From Elusimicrobiota bacterium (GTDB taxonomy: Bacteria; Elusimicrobiota; Elusimicrobia; UBA1565), in NCBI GenBank assembly GCA_003450735.1, contig DMEZ01000070.1:22997-79488 (forward strand): 56,492 nucleotides of DNA, written 5' to 3'. The position numbers and the translations under genes were made by a program. Numbering within the stretch: position 1 is the first letter of the stretch; every line of letters begins with the position of its first letter. Below, piece after piece: positions 33,701 to 45,700 of the stretch. A model generated the notes under the pieces. The model was given only the letters and a program-made list of their open reading frames with translations. It was not told the origin of the DNA and did no database searches.

Positions 33701-36700
33701 CAGCCCGTTGTAGTGCTGGGGGTCGGCCGAGAAGGGCGGCTGGGAGACGAACACCACGGCCGCGGGGGTCTCGAGGTAGAAGGTGATGTCGTCGCCGAGC
33801 GGGCGGGTCTTCGTGTTGCCGGAGCGGTCGCGGGCGCGCGCGGTGACCGTGTAGGTCGAGCGGTTGTCCCAGCTCACCGTGTTGGCGTCGAAGCTCCACT
33901 CGTAGAGCCCGCCGCCCAGGTGGTTGGCGATGGCGCCGGAGGCCAGCCAGACCTCGCCCGAGTCGTCGCCCCACTCCCAGCCCTTCCACCACTTGTTGAC
34001 GTGGCAGGTGCTGCCGCCGCAGGCGGTCTCCTTGATGGACAGGAGGACGTCCTCGAGCTCGCCCGGCGCCGTGTCCTGGGCCGTGCCGGTGATGGTGGTC
34101 ACCTGCCCGGTGGAGCCCGAGGGGAGGGTCGCGAAGGAAGCCGGAGGCGTCGTGTCGAAGGTGTAGGTATGGGTGGTGATGAGGGTCTGGATGTTGCCCG
34201 CGCGGTCATGGACCACCCGCGAGGAGATCTGGTAGTTGCGGGTGCTGTTCATCCGGGCCGCCGGGAAGGCGAACGACCAGGTGCCGCTCGAGTCGCCGAC
34301 GAAGGTGGCCGTGGACCAGACCGGGTCGAGCTGGTCCACCCAGGCCGAACCGCTCCACCAGCAGGCGATGCCGGTGGCGGCGGAGGGGCAGAAGCCGCTC
34401 ATGTCCCGGACGGCCACCGTGACGCTCGAGGCGGCGACGCCGGACTGGAAGCGGCGGGGCACGGAGGGCTGGAGCGCGTTGTCCTTGTCGCAGTAGGGGT
34501 TGGCCGCGGGCATCTGGTTGACGACGTTGCAGAAGCGGTCGTCGGCGGTGCCCTGGACGGTCGCGAAGGAGGCCCCGATGAAGCTCCCCGCCGCGGGCGT
34601 GCTCACCACCGCGATAGGCGTGGTGAGGTCCACGGTGAAGGTGTAGGTGGTGTACGGGGACTCGTAGTTCTGCGCGTTGTCGCGGCCCTGCGAGTTCACA
34701 TCGTAGGTGTAGCCGTCCTCGAAGCGGCCCACCACGACGGTCTTGTACCAGGGGTTGATGGACCCGCCGGTGACGTAGTCGAGGAGCGGCTCGCCGGCGC
34801 CCCACTGCCCCAGCGCCTGGAGGTACTGCCCGTCCGAGCGCTTGAGCTTGTAGGTGACCTGGTTGACCAGGCTGGGGCTGAACGAGCCTTCGTGGGCGTC
34901 GCGCGAGGTGCCCGAGATGGCGGTCAGGCTCGGCGAGCTGGTATAGACGGGCGGGAAGGTGACCCTCGAGGAAGGCTGGCTGTTGTCGTAGGTGAACTGA
35001 AGGGCTTCGCTGCCGTCGGCGTTGTCGTAGGCGTCCAGCTGGCCGTCGGTGGGCGTCGCCGACCAGTTGCCGGCGTTGTCCTGGGCCCTCACCCACAGCG
35101 TGAAGCGCGTGGAGTCCAGCCAGGTGAGCCCGGGGAAGGATTTCAGCCAGCTCTTCCAGTCCGGGTTCTGCGTGACCGTCCGCCACTGGGCGTACTTGCC
35201 CGCCCCGGTGTCCCAGGAGGCGATGCTGTCGCCCATGAGCCCGTTCCAGTAGCCGGCGTTCTCGAGGCCGCCGCCGACCTGCTGGGACTGGAGGAGGATC
35301 TGGACGCTCTGCAGGCCCGACGCCCCGGTGGTCTCGTCGTTGGCGGCGCCGGCCATGGCCGCGAGGCCCGCCGCGTTGTAGGACTGCGCCAGCGGGAAGG
35401 TGAAGTTGACCAGGGGCACCTGCGTGTCGTAGCGGAAGGAGGAGCCGCCGGCCGCCAGCGGGCTCGCCTGGGCGTTGTTGGCCTGGTCGATGGCCGCGAC
35501 CACGAAGCGGTAGGTGTTCGAGGAGGCGAGCATCCCGCTCACCACGGGGGTGGACCAGGACAGGCTCGCCAGGTCGTTGACCGTGGTCGAGGCGACCTGG
35601 GCCCAGTACTGGTCGCCCGACGAGGGCGGATAGCCCGGGGTGGCGGCGATGAACGACTTGGAGGTCCAGCTCCACCAGGTGTTGTCGGCGGCCTGCGCGC
35701 CGTCGGTGTGCTGGAGGGCGGCGTAGATGTACCGGACCCCGCCGCCGCCCAGGTCCTGGGCGCTCCCCGAGAAGACCGCCAGGCTCGTGTTCTGGCTGCT
35801 CCCGCCGGACGGGACGCTCACGGAGCCGACGGGCAGGGTCGTGTCGTACTTGAACCACTGCTTGACCAGAGACGAGTTCGGGTCGGTGACGTTCGGGCCG
35901 TTGTACCAGTTGCCCGCCCTGTCCACCGCCCGGACGTGCACGGTGTAGGCGGCCCCGTCCGTGAAGGCGGCGCCGGCCCAGGCCGGGGGCGTGATCTGCC
36001 AGCCCGAGCCCGCGCTGTAGGCGTTGGTGCTGGCGGCCCACTGGATGCTGGCGTTGGGGCCGATGTCGAAGAGCCCGTTGGCCGGGTTCCACCACAGGTA
36101 CGGGGATGCGATGCCCGAGGAGACCGCGAGCCAGACCCCGGCCACGCCGGAGGGCACGGTGTTCGGGTCGCTGACCGTGCCGGAGGCGAGCTTGATCTCG
36201 CGCAGGGTGTTCAGGTTGGAGTAGGCCGGGTAGTAGGGCAGATTGGGCGGCACGGTCGGCCGGGAGACCGTGAAGACCGGGGGCGTCGTGTCGAGCGTCG
36301 CCCGGAAGACGGGCGGCGCGGTCTCCTGGTTGCCCGCGTTGTCCTGCGCCCGGCAGGTGAAATAGTAGCTCGTGTTGTCGGCGAACGCGCTCGTGAGGTT
36401 GTCGCCCGTGGTGCCGGGGTACGCCCACTGAGTCTCGCTGAGCTGCTGGACCTCCCGCCAGAGGACCGTCGCCGAGTACGCCCAGGCCGTGCCGTTCCAG
36501 TAGGGGCCGTTGACGCCCCGGGTCGTGATGCTGACCTCCACCTTGCCGTAGCCCGAGAGGGCCATGTTGGCCGTGCCGGTGATGGAGCTGATGAGGTTCG
36601 CGTAGCCCCCGTTGACCGGCCAGGTCATCGAGGAGACGGGCGGGGTGTCGTCCACGATGAAGGCCACGTGGCTGATCCCGTCCGGCTCGGAGGCGGGGGT

Positions 36701-39700
36701 GGAGAGATTGCCGAGGATGGTGCCGTCGTAGTGCCGCGCGCGGTCGCGGGCGCGGACCTTGGCGTAGTACTGCCGGTCCGAGATCCACTTGGTGGTGCCG
36801 GCGCCGCCGTCGAAGTAGTCGTGCCAGGAGTCGGTCGTGTTGGGAGTCTGCCAGCTCATCTCTTCGTAGGTGGTCGAGGAGAAGTAGGTGCCGTTCGTGG
36901 TGGACTGGGCGATGTAGTAGTAGCTGGTCTGCCCCTGCAGGTACCAGATCACGTAATCCACGTTGTTGAGGGCGTCCAGGCCCGGGTAGAGGGACTTCTG
37001 CGGGTCGTAGGCCGTGCCCGCGATGGCGCTGCCGCCGTCCAGGACGCCGGACTTGTAGGCGGCGTTGTGATCAGGCTGCGTGAAGCCGGCCGTCGGCGCG
37101 GTCCTGTCCGCGTAGACGGTGCGGCTCGAGGCCGGCACGCCGAACCCCGACTGCGGGTTGCCGGCGCCGTCCGTCGCGCTCACGTAGACCACGTAGGTGG
37201 CCCCGCTGGTCAGCTTGCCCGAGAGGTTCGCGTGGGCGTAGTCCCAGGCGGTCGTCCCCGTCGCCGCGAGCGAGGCGTTGGCGTCGCCGCAGTCGCGGTT
37301 GAAGCCGCCGCCCGAGAGCGGGGTGAAGCAGGACATGCCGGAGGGGTAGGACACCTTCAGGGTGACGCTGGTGACGTCCGACTTGCGGAACGGGCTGTTC
37401 GCGCCCCCGGGGTCGGTGGCGTCGCCCGTGATGTGGTCCAGGTCGTAGTAGACCTCGCCCGAGGAGGGGTGGACGAGGTAGGCGGTCGGGGCCCTCTTGT
37501 CGTAGACGAACAGGTACTTGGTCATCGCGTTCTCGGCCGTCTCGGCGTTGCCGGCCTTGTCCTCGACCCACAGGTAGAGCCCGTACTTGACCCCGTCCAG
37601 GAGGGAGCCGTCGGCCAGGGTCGCGGTGCTCCAGTTGACGGGCGTGTCGGTGAGGGTCGAGGAGAGCACGGTGTCCACGACGGGCGCGGCGAAGGCCGCG
37701 CCGTTCCAGTAGCCGACGGGGTCGGAGTCCTCGTTCTTGATGCGCAGGCGGGCGTGCTTGATGGAGGGCGGGGCCACGTTGGCCGGGTCCGTCGCGGTGC
37801 CGACGATGGTCGGCAGCTGCTTGAGACAGCCGTTGACCCCCGGCGCGCCGGGGCAGGCGGCCGCCGCCGGGACGCCGATGAAGCCGCTGGGCTTCTCGTT
37901 GTCGATGATGTAGAGCCGGGTGACGGGGTCGGAGGTCTGTCCCGTCGCGTTGTAGCCGGTCACCGTCAGGGAGTAGGAGGAGTTGGCCACGTGGTAGAGC
38001 GGGTTGAGGGTGAGGCCCCAGGTCATCGGGTTGACCGCCGTGTTCACGTTCAAAGGCGTGTAGACCCCGGAATCGTTGCCCCAGGTCGAGGTCGGGTCGT
38101 ACCAGTAGCTCGCCGGCTCGGTCAGGCGCTTGATGAGCAGGCGCACGCCGCCCGTGTCCTTGAGGTTGTAGCCCGTCCCCGAGATGATGGTGACCTTCGT
38201 GTTGTCGGAGCGGTACTGCTGCATGTCCGGCGAGGGCGGCTGGCCGAGGTAGAGCTCGGGCGCGGGCGTCTCCATGTAGAAGGAGACGTCGCAGGTCAGG
38301 ACGCCGGGGACGGGCGTCCTCTGGTTGCCGGCCTTGTCCTGCGCGAGCGAGGTGATCATGTAATCCGAACGATTGTCCCAGTCCACCGTGTCGCCGTCGA
38401 AGCTCCAGTAGCGGGTCGTGCCCTCCTTGACGGCGCCGATGACCCCTCCGGGGACCCAGAACTCGCCGGTCTGCCAGTTGGTCCCGTTCCAGTACTGGCC
38501 TTCATGGCAGAGGGTCTGGCTGTCGCAGGTTTTCTCATAGATGCGCAGGAGCACGAAGTCCAGGACGCCGGGGGCGTCGTCGCGGGCCGTGCCGGTGATG
38601 GTCGTGACGGTGCCGACCGGGCCCGACGGGAAGGTGGCCGTCGAGGCCGGGGGCGTGGTGTCGAAGGTGAAGGTGTTGGTCGTGATGTTCGTCTGGATGT
38701 TGCCCGCCCGGTCGTGGACCACCCAGGCCGACACCTCGTACTGCCGGGGGCTGATGAGCTTCGAGGCCGGGAAGCTGTAGGTCCAGGTCCCGCTCGAGTC
38801 CCCGACGAAGGTGGCCGTGGACCAGGTCGGGGCGGCGGCGTCCTGCCAGGCGGCGCCGTTCCACCAGCACTTCTGCACCGTGGCCGCGCCGTTGCAGGTG
38901 CCGCTGATGTCCTGGATGCTCACGGTCACGCTCGAAGGGGCGATGCCCGATTCGAAGTCGCGCAGGGGGTCGGCGACGCAGGCGGCGTTGGCCTGCTCGA
39001 TCTGGCCGACCAGGCGGCAGAAGCGGTCCTGCGCCGTGCCCTGGATCTGGGTCAGGGCGACGCCCGCGTAGCCCCCATCCGCCGGGTAGCTCACCTTGGC
39101 GACCGGGGTCGTCTGGTCCACGATGAAGGTGTAGGTCGAGTAGGCGTTCTCCTCGTTCTGGGCCCCGTCGATCGTCTTCGGGTTGACCGTGTAGCGCCAC
39201 CCGTCCTGGAAGGTGAGGTCGTTGAACCCCGGGAAAGTCCAGGGGTTGAGGCCGACCTTGTTGATGTTCGAGAAGTAGGTGTAGTCGGCCGGCGGCACGA
39301 GCGTCACCCACTGTCCGCTGCCGAGGCTCCAGTACTGGCCGTCCGAGCGCCGGATGCGCACGCGCAGGTCGTTGACGAGGCTGGGGTTGCGTCCCGGAGC
39401 CCCTTCGAAGGTGTCCGCCGCGGTGCCCGAGATGCGGAACGGGATGGATCTGGCGTGGACGGGCGGGTAGGTGGTGATGGAGACCCCGGGGCTGTTGTCG
39501 TAGACGAAGGCGAAGGCGGGGTCGTTCTCCGCGGTCACGTTGGTGGCGAGCTGGCCCGCGTCCCCGACGGTCGGCGAAGCGCTCGTGTTGACCGCGTTGT
39601 CGGTGGCCCGCACCCAGAGGCGGAACCTGCGCGAGTCGAGGTCGGGGTAGGGCAGGGGCGGGAAGCTCTTCGTCCAGCTCTTGAGCGTCCCCCCGTCCTT

Positions 39701-42700
39701 GTCGAGCCAATGGATGTACTTGCCGGCGCTCGTGTCCCAGTTCTCGGCCTGGAGGGCGCCGCCGTTGACGCTCAAGCCGGTCCAGTAGGCGTTGAGGGCT
39801 TCCAGCTTGAGCATGACCTGGACGCTCTGCAGGCCCGACGCCCCGGACAGCTCGTCGTTGGCCGTCCCCAGGATGCTGCCCAGGTTGAACTGGTTGCTGT
39901 AATAGACCGCGGGGCCGGTGACGGCCGCGCTCGGCACCGCCGTGTCGTAGCGGAACGAGGCGCCCTTCCCCGCCCCGACCGGGTCGAGCATGGCGTTGTT
40001 CGCCTGGTCCACCACGGCGGCCACGACCCGGTAGGTGTTCGACGAGACCAGCATGTTCCCGGCCGCGACCGGGGTGGACCACGACACGCCGCTGGCTTGG
40101 TCGAAGACCGTGACGGAGGCCACCTGCGTCCAGTAGGGCGCCGCGGGGACGTCGGGCGGGGTCACGGCCGCGTCGTACGATTTGTTGGCCCAGTTCCACC
40201 AGCCCAGCGCCCCGCCCGTGCCGTCGGTATGCTGGACCGCCGCGTAGACGTACTTCACGCCGCCGTTCGTGTCCACGGCCGTCCCGGAGAAGCCCGTCGT
40301 CTGCAGGCCCGAATTCTGGTTGGAGCCGTCGGTGGGCCCGCTCACCGTCCCGGTCGGGTGGGCCACGTCGTAGCGGAAGAACTGGTCGAACACGGAGCTG
40401 GCGGGGACGGCCGTGTTGTTGTACCAGACGCCCGCCGCGTCCTTGGCCTTGACGAAGAGGCGGTACTGGGCGTTGTTGGTGAAGCTGAGGGTGTCCCAGT
40501 TCACGGGAGCGGTGCTCCAGGACGCGCTCCCCGGGACGTAGTCGGCGAGCTGGACCCACTGGATGTTGGCGTTCGAGACGGAGAACTGCCCCGTGTCGGA
40601 CTTCCACCACTGATAAGGCGAAGAGGTGCCCGAGGAGACCGCGATCCAGACCTCATCGATCCCGGAGGCCAGCGGGCCGCGGTCGCTCACCGTGCCGCTG
40701 GCGATCTTGAGATGCCGGAGGCTGTCCGCGGCCTGGTTGCCCCAGGAGGGGTTGGTCTCCGAGCCCGAGCCGAGCGGGCGCCCCAGGGCGATGGAGGGCG
40801 GCACCGTGTCGTAGTACACCCCGAACTGCGGCCAGGAGGCGCTCTCCTCGTTGCCGGCGTTGTCCGTGGCGCGGCAGGTGATGAGGAACTTGTTGTGGGA
40901 GAAAAAGGCGTTGGTGAGGTTGTCCAGCGTGCCCGTGGGGTACTGCCAGTCCGCTTCGCTGACCTTGTTGGCCGTCCGCCAGAGCCGCGTGCCGGAGAAA
41001 GTCCAGGCCGTGCCGTTCCAGTAGGGGCCGTTGACGCCGCCGGTCGTGATGCTGATCTCCACCTTGTTGTAGCCCGAGAGCGCCATGGAAGCCGTGCCGG
41101 TGATGTTCGTGATGACGCTGGTGAACAGGCCGTCGGTCAAGGACGTGATGGAGGAGACGGGGGGCGTGCCGTCCACGATGAAGCTCCGGGTGCTCTTGTC
41201 GGCCTCGAAGGCCCAGTAGCTCGCGTTGCCGGAGTCGTAGGAGATGCTGAAGTCGCCCAGGGTGGACTTGTCGTGCGAGCGGGCCCTCACGTAGTAGCGG
41301 CGGTCGCCCTGCGCCAGGTAGTCCGCCGCCAGGGGCAGCTGGCTCATCTCCCAGGGGCTCCCGTCGGCCGCGCGGGTGGAGAGGACGTTCTCGACGAAGT
41401 TGGAGCCGTTCCAGTAGTAGCTGGAGACCCCGATGTTGTACCAGAGCTGGACGTCGATGCCGCCGAGCAGGAGGCCCGAGGAGGTGCCGCTCGGCAAGGA
41501 CGCCGTCGGGTCGGCGCTCACGCCCTTGATGCTCGCGATGACCGCGTTGGCCGGGGTGTAGGGCTGGTTGTGGACGGGCTGGGTGAAGCTGATGGTCGGC
41601 GGGGTCTTGTCGATGATGAGGGTGAAGGAGGAGCCGTTGACGTTGTAGGATGCCCGGTTGTTGAAATTGTACTGGACGTTCCCGGCGCTGTCGCGCGCCC
41701 GGGCGGTGAAGACGTAGAGGCCGCTCTGAAGCGCCCCCTCCAGCTGGGGGTCGTTGTAGCTCCACTTGCCGCCGGGGATGTCCACGGACGCGGCCTGCCA
41801 GTAGAGGTCGGGCTGGGAGAGGAAGCCGTTGAAGCCCGAGCCGTCGAAGTACTTCTGCTGCTGTTCGCTCTTGATGAGCACGTCCACCCCGACGATGCCG
41901 GAAGGCTCCGCGAAGGGGTCGGCGTTCCGCGTGGTGTCCAGCATCGTCCCGCGGATGATCCCGAGCGTGTTCACGTAGGCGCTCGAGACGGGCACGGTGA
42001 AGACCGCGGTCGGGTAGTCCACGTCGTAGCGGAACTCTTCGCTGTACACGTCGGCCGCGTTGAGGGCGTAGTCCTCCGCGTGGGCCCTCACTTTATAGAG
42101 GAGGCCGTTCTCCCACATCCGGTCGTTGGCGAGGTAGGTGGTGGTGTACTCGAAGAGGCCGCCGCCCTGGTCGCAGTTGTAGGAGCCGTAGCGGCAGAGG
42201 TCCGTGCCGCCGGCCGTGAAGGTGGAGCCCGGGAACTCCCACACGAAGTTGTCCTTGAGGCGGACGGCGCGGAAATAGACGGTGGGCTTGTCCAGGCCCG
42301 TCTTGCCCGGCGCGGTGTAGGTGTCGGCGATGTTGGCCCGCAGGGTCGCGAGCTCGCCCAGGTGGTAGCCGGTGCGGGCCGCGTCGGGGACGCTCATCGT
42401 GATGACCGGGGCGGTGGAGTCCACGATGAAGACCGAGTGGCTGGGGTCGGTCGCGAGCTCCGCGAGGCAGGTGCCGCCGTTGCAGGGCCTGGTGTAGACA
42501 TGGAAGTTGTGGTTGACGCGCGAGTCGGAGAGCCAGCAGTTGTCGGTCGTGCCGCACGACCAGTTGCCGCCCGAGACCGGGGTCGGGTTCGTCGGCACCC
42601 AGTTGGCTCCGCCCGCTCCCTGGCCCGGCACCCAGGCCGTCCCGTTCCACTCGTAGTTGCTGTCCGTCTCCACGATGCGCAGCTTCACCCCGTCGCAGCC

Positions 42701-45700
42701 CAGGGCGGTGCCGCTGATGAGGGCCAGCGTGGCCGGGTTCTTGAACTTGTTGACGGCGTTGGGGTCGGGGGCCTGGATCACCACGTCGGCGCCGGTCGCG
42801 ATGACGCGGAAGCGGATGTGGGCCTTGAGGGCGGCGGGGGCCGAGGGGATGGCCGAGACGTTGTTGACCGTGTCGGAGGAGTAGGCCAGGACGTGGAACT
42901 CGGTGTTCGCCGGGAAGGTGACGTTGCGCACGTTGAGGCTCCAGGCCCCGCTCACGGTCGCGGCCTTGAAGTACTTGCGCGTCGAGCCGACCCCGCCCCA
43001 CGTGCCGGTGAGGTTCTGCAGGCAGGCTTCTTCATTCGGGGTGCTGAGGTCTCCGCTGTCCTGGCAGAGGGCCACGTAGGTGTCGCCCAGGCCCGTGCTG
43101 GGCTTGACGTAGGGCGGGACGGATTCCGCCACGTCCATCGCCGTGCCGGCGATGACGGGGACGCCGTTCTGCTGGTAGGTGACCCCGTGCAGGGGGAAGG
43201 TGCTGACCACGACCGGCGGGCCCGTGTCCACCCGGAAGAAGCGGACGTTCCGGGGCTGCCGCGTCGGCGTGTTGCTCAGCCAGCCGGCGTGGTCGGGCAC
43301 GGGCTCGGGGGCCTCGACGTTGGGCAGCCACTGCAGGGTGCTGCCGTCCATGGCCGAGTCCTTCCCGCGCACGCGCACGCGGTAGGTGCTGCCGCTCGCC
43401 AGCGCGCTCCAGAGCCCGCCGGTGTTCATCGAGTAGGTGTAGCTGGAGTGGGAGGGGGCGCTCATGGTCAGCCAGTTCGTGTCGTCGGTCGTGACGTTCT
43501 GGCAGGTCCCGGTGAAGGCGGAGCCGTTCCAGCACTTGCCGGCCGTCGGGCCGTCCACGTCCATGAACTCCACCTGCGCGCGGCAGAGGTTGGGCGCCCC
43601 CCCCCAGACGCCGGGGCCGCCGGGCATCTGGCAGAGGGTGTCGTTGTTCGCGCCGACGCCGGGCCAGGCGGGCAGGTCGGTGGCGGTGCTGACGACGCTC
43701 TGCAGGCTGTAGCCGGTGTGCGTGGAGTACCAGAGGTTCTCCAGCGGGGTGATGAGGGTGGACGTCGGGGCCTGGGTCTCCCAGTGGAACGTCGCCATCA
43801 GCGCCCAGGAGGAGTTGGCGTTCTCATAGGGGTTGGCGGCGCACTTCTCGGGGCCGGCGGGGAAGTCCGCCTCGGCGCAGGGGTGGATGACGTTGTCCCG
43901 GGCCCAGATGTAGGTGTAATAGGTCTCGGTCGAGCGGCTGTCCCAGAAGCAGGCGTTGCTGCCGCAGGCGGCCGCGCCCAGGGGGGAGAGTTCCCAGGGG
44001 CCCCCGTCCTCCAGGAGGGTGCTCGCGCTGATGTCCAGGGGCGCGCGTCCGTAGCGCGGGGCCCCGCCGGTCTGCCAGAAGGAGGGCGTGCCGGTGAACC
44101 ACTTGGCGTCGCTGCGCCGGCGCACGCCGATGAGCACGTCCCGGAGCTTGGACGTCACCTGCCCGATGACGTTCGGCTCGTCGATGGCGTAGCCTCTGAA
44201 CTTGGTCGGCAGGACCTTGAAGGTGTAGGAGGAGCTCACGACCGGCTTGAGGTTGAAGTCCGGATACACCGACTCCGAGTCGTGCAGGGTCGGCGCGGAG
44301 TAGTCGTAGGAGAACGTCCAGGAGGGCGCGGGGGTCACCGTGTTGCCGGCGTTGTCCTTGATCTCGAACTCGATGTAGTAGTTCTGCCCGTTCACCCAGG
44401 GGATGTTGGAGGCCACGTACACCTGGTACAGGTTGGTCGCCGTGGTCGTGGTGAGCGCGTTGGTCCACTCCTTGACGCCGGGCTCGTTCACCCAGCCGGT
44501 CCCGGCCTCGTACTGCCATGAGCCGCTGTCGCCGTTGAAGCGCAGGTAGTATTTCACGCTGGCGATGCCCGAGCCGCAGTTGTTGACGAGGTCCGCGTCG
44601 CAGTCCCGGAGGTCGAGGCGGATGCTGTTGAGCGGGGTCACCGGCGTCCAGACCCCGGGGACGTTCGCGGTGGTCGTCCAGAGGGAGACGAAGGGGGACG
44701 TGGAGCGCAGGAAGCTGCCGTCCTTGTAGTAGGGCGCCGCGATGTTGTTCCGGACCCCCTGGGTGCTGATGCTGATGCGGGCGACCGTGGGCGGCTTCTG
44801 GTCGAGGTGCACGTACTTGTCGAAGAGGGGGTTCGTGTTGCGCGGGTTGCCCGCCTGGTCGTAGTCGTAGGCCTGGATGCGGTAGACCTTCCCGTCGGCG
44901 AGGGGCGCGACGGCCAGGTCCCACTCCCAGTCGAACTGCGTGGGGTCGGCCGCGGTGATGGAAACGGAGATGTCCCGGTAGTAGGACGAGGGGTCGGCCG
45001 GGTTGTAGTCGAGCGTGCACCCCGTGGCGCCCTGCGAGCAGGCGACCGGCTTGAGGTAGTTGCCCGTGGGCAGGCAGGTCGTCCCGTCGTACTCCATGAT
45101 GCGCACCTTGACGTGGACGGGGTCCTCGGGGTCGGCCCCGTTGTCCGAGACCTTGCCGCCGACCTTGGAGAAGTCCTTGAGCCAGGTGGCCGCCGCGCAG
45201 GTGTTCGAGAGGTTGGCCGCCGCGTCCGGGTAGGTCACGGTCATCGTGGGGTTCGTGATGTCGTAGAGGAAGCGCACGCACTGCCCCGCGGGGCAGGCGT
45301 AGTCGGTATAGGTCTTGGTGGAGGTGTCCACCCATCGGCCGGCCCCGTCTCCGACCCGGTAGGAGACGCGGTACTTGTGGTTGTTCACCAGGTTCGGGAG
45401 GCTGATGCTCGAGGCCGGCGGGGTGTTCTGGAGGTTCAGGGTCAGGTCGGACTGGGGGGCGTCCCAGACGAGGCCGGCCGGGGTGCAGGCCGCCGGCACG
45501 GCGAGGGTGCCGCAGTTGCTCTCCGACACGATGCCGCGGGTGGAGAGCCAGACCTGCCCGAAGCTCGCCAGCTTCAGGTTCCCGTCCCAGTCGAAGGACT
45601 GCCATTGGGCCGCGTCGTTGACGTTGGCCGTGATGTCCTGGATGAGCAGGTACGCGGTCGCGACGCCGGTGCCCGTGTCCGAGAACCTCACGGTGATGTT

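Noticed and set aside
11765..44521. A 10,918-codon open frame on the plus strand
   Set aside because: It lies codon-on-codon opposite the giant gene and is open only because TTA, CTA and TCA codons are avoided there. Its translation is Arg/Gly/Val/Asp-rich low-complexity sequence with no domains and no plausible start.
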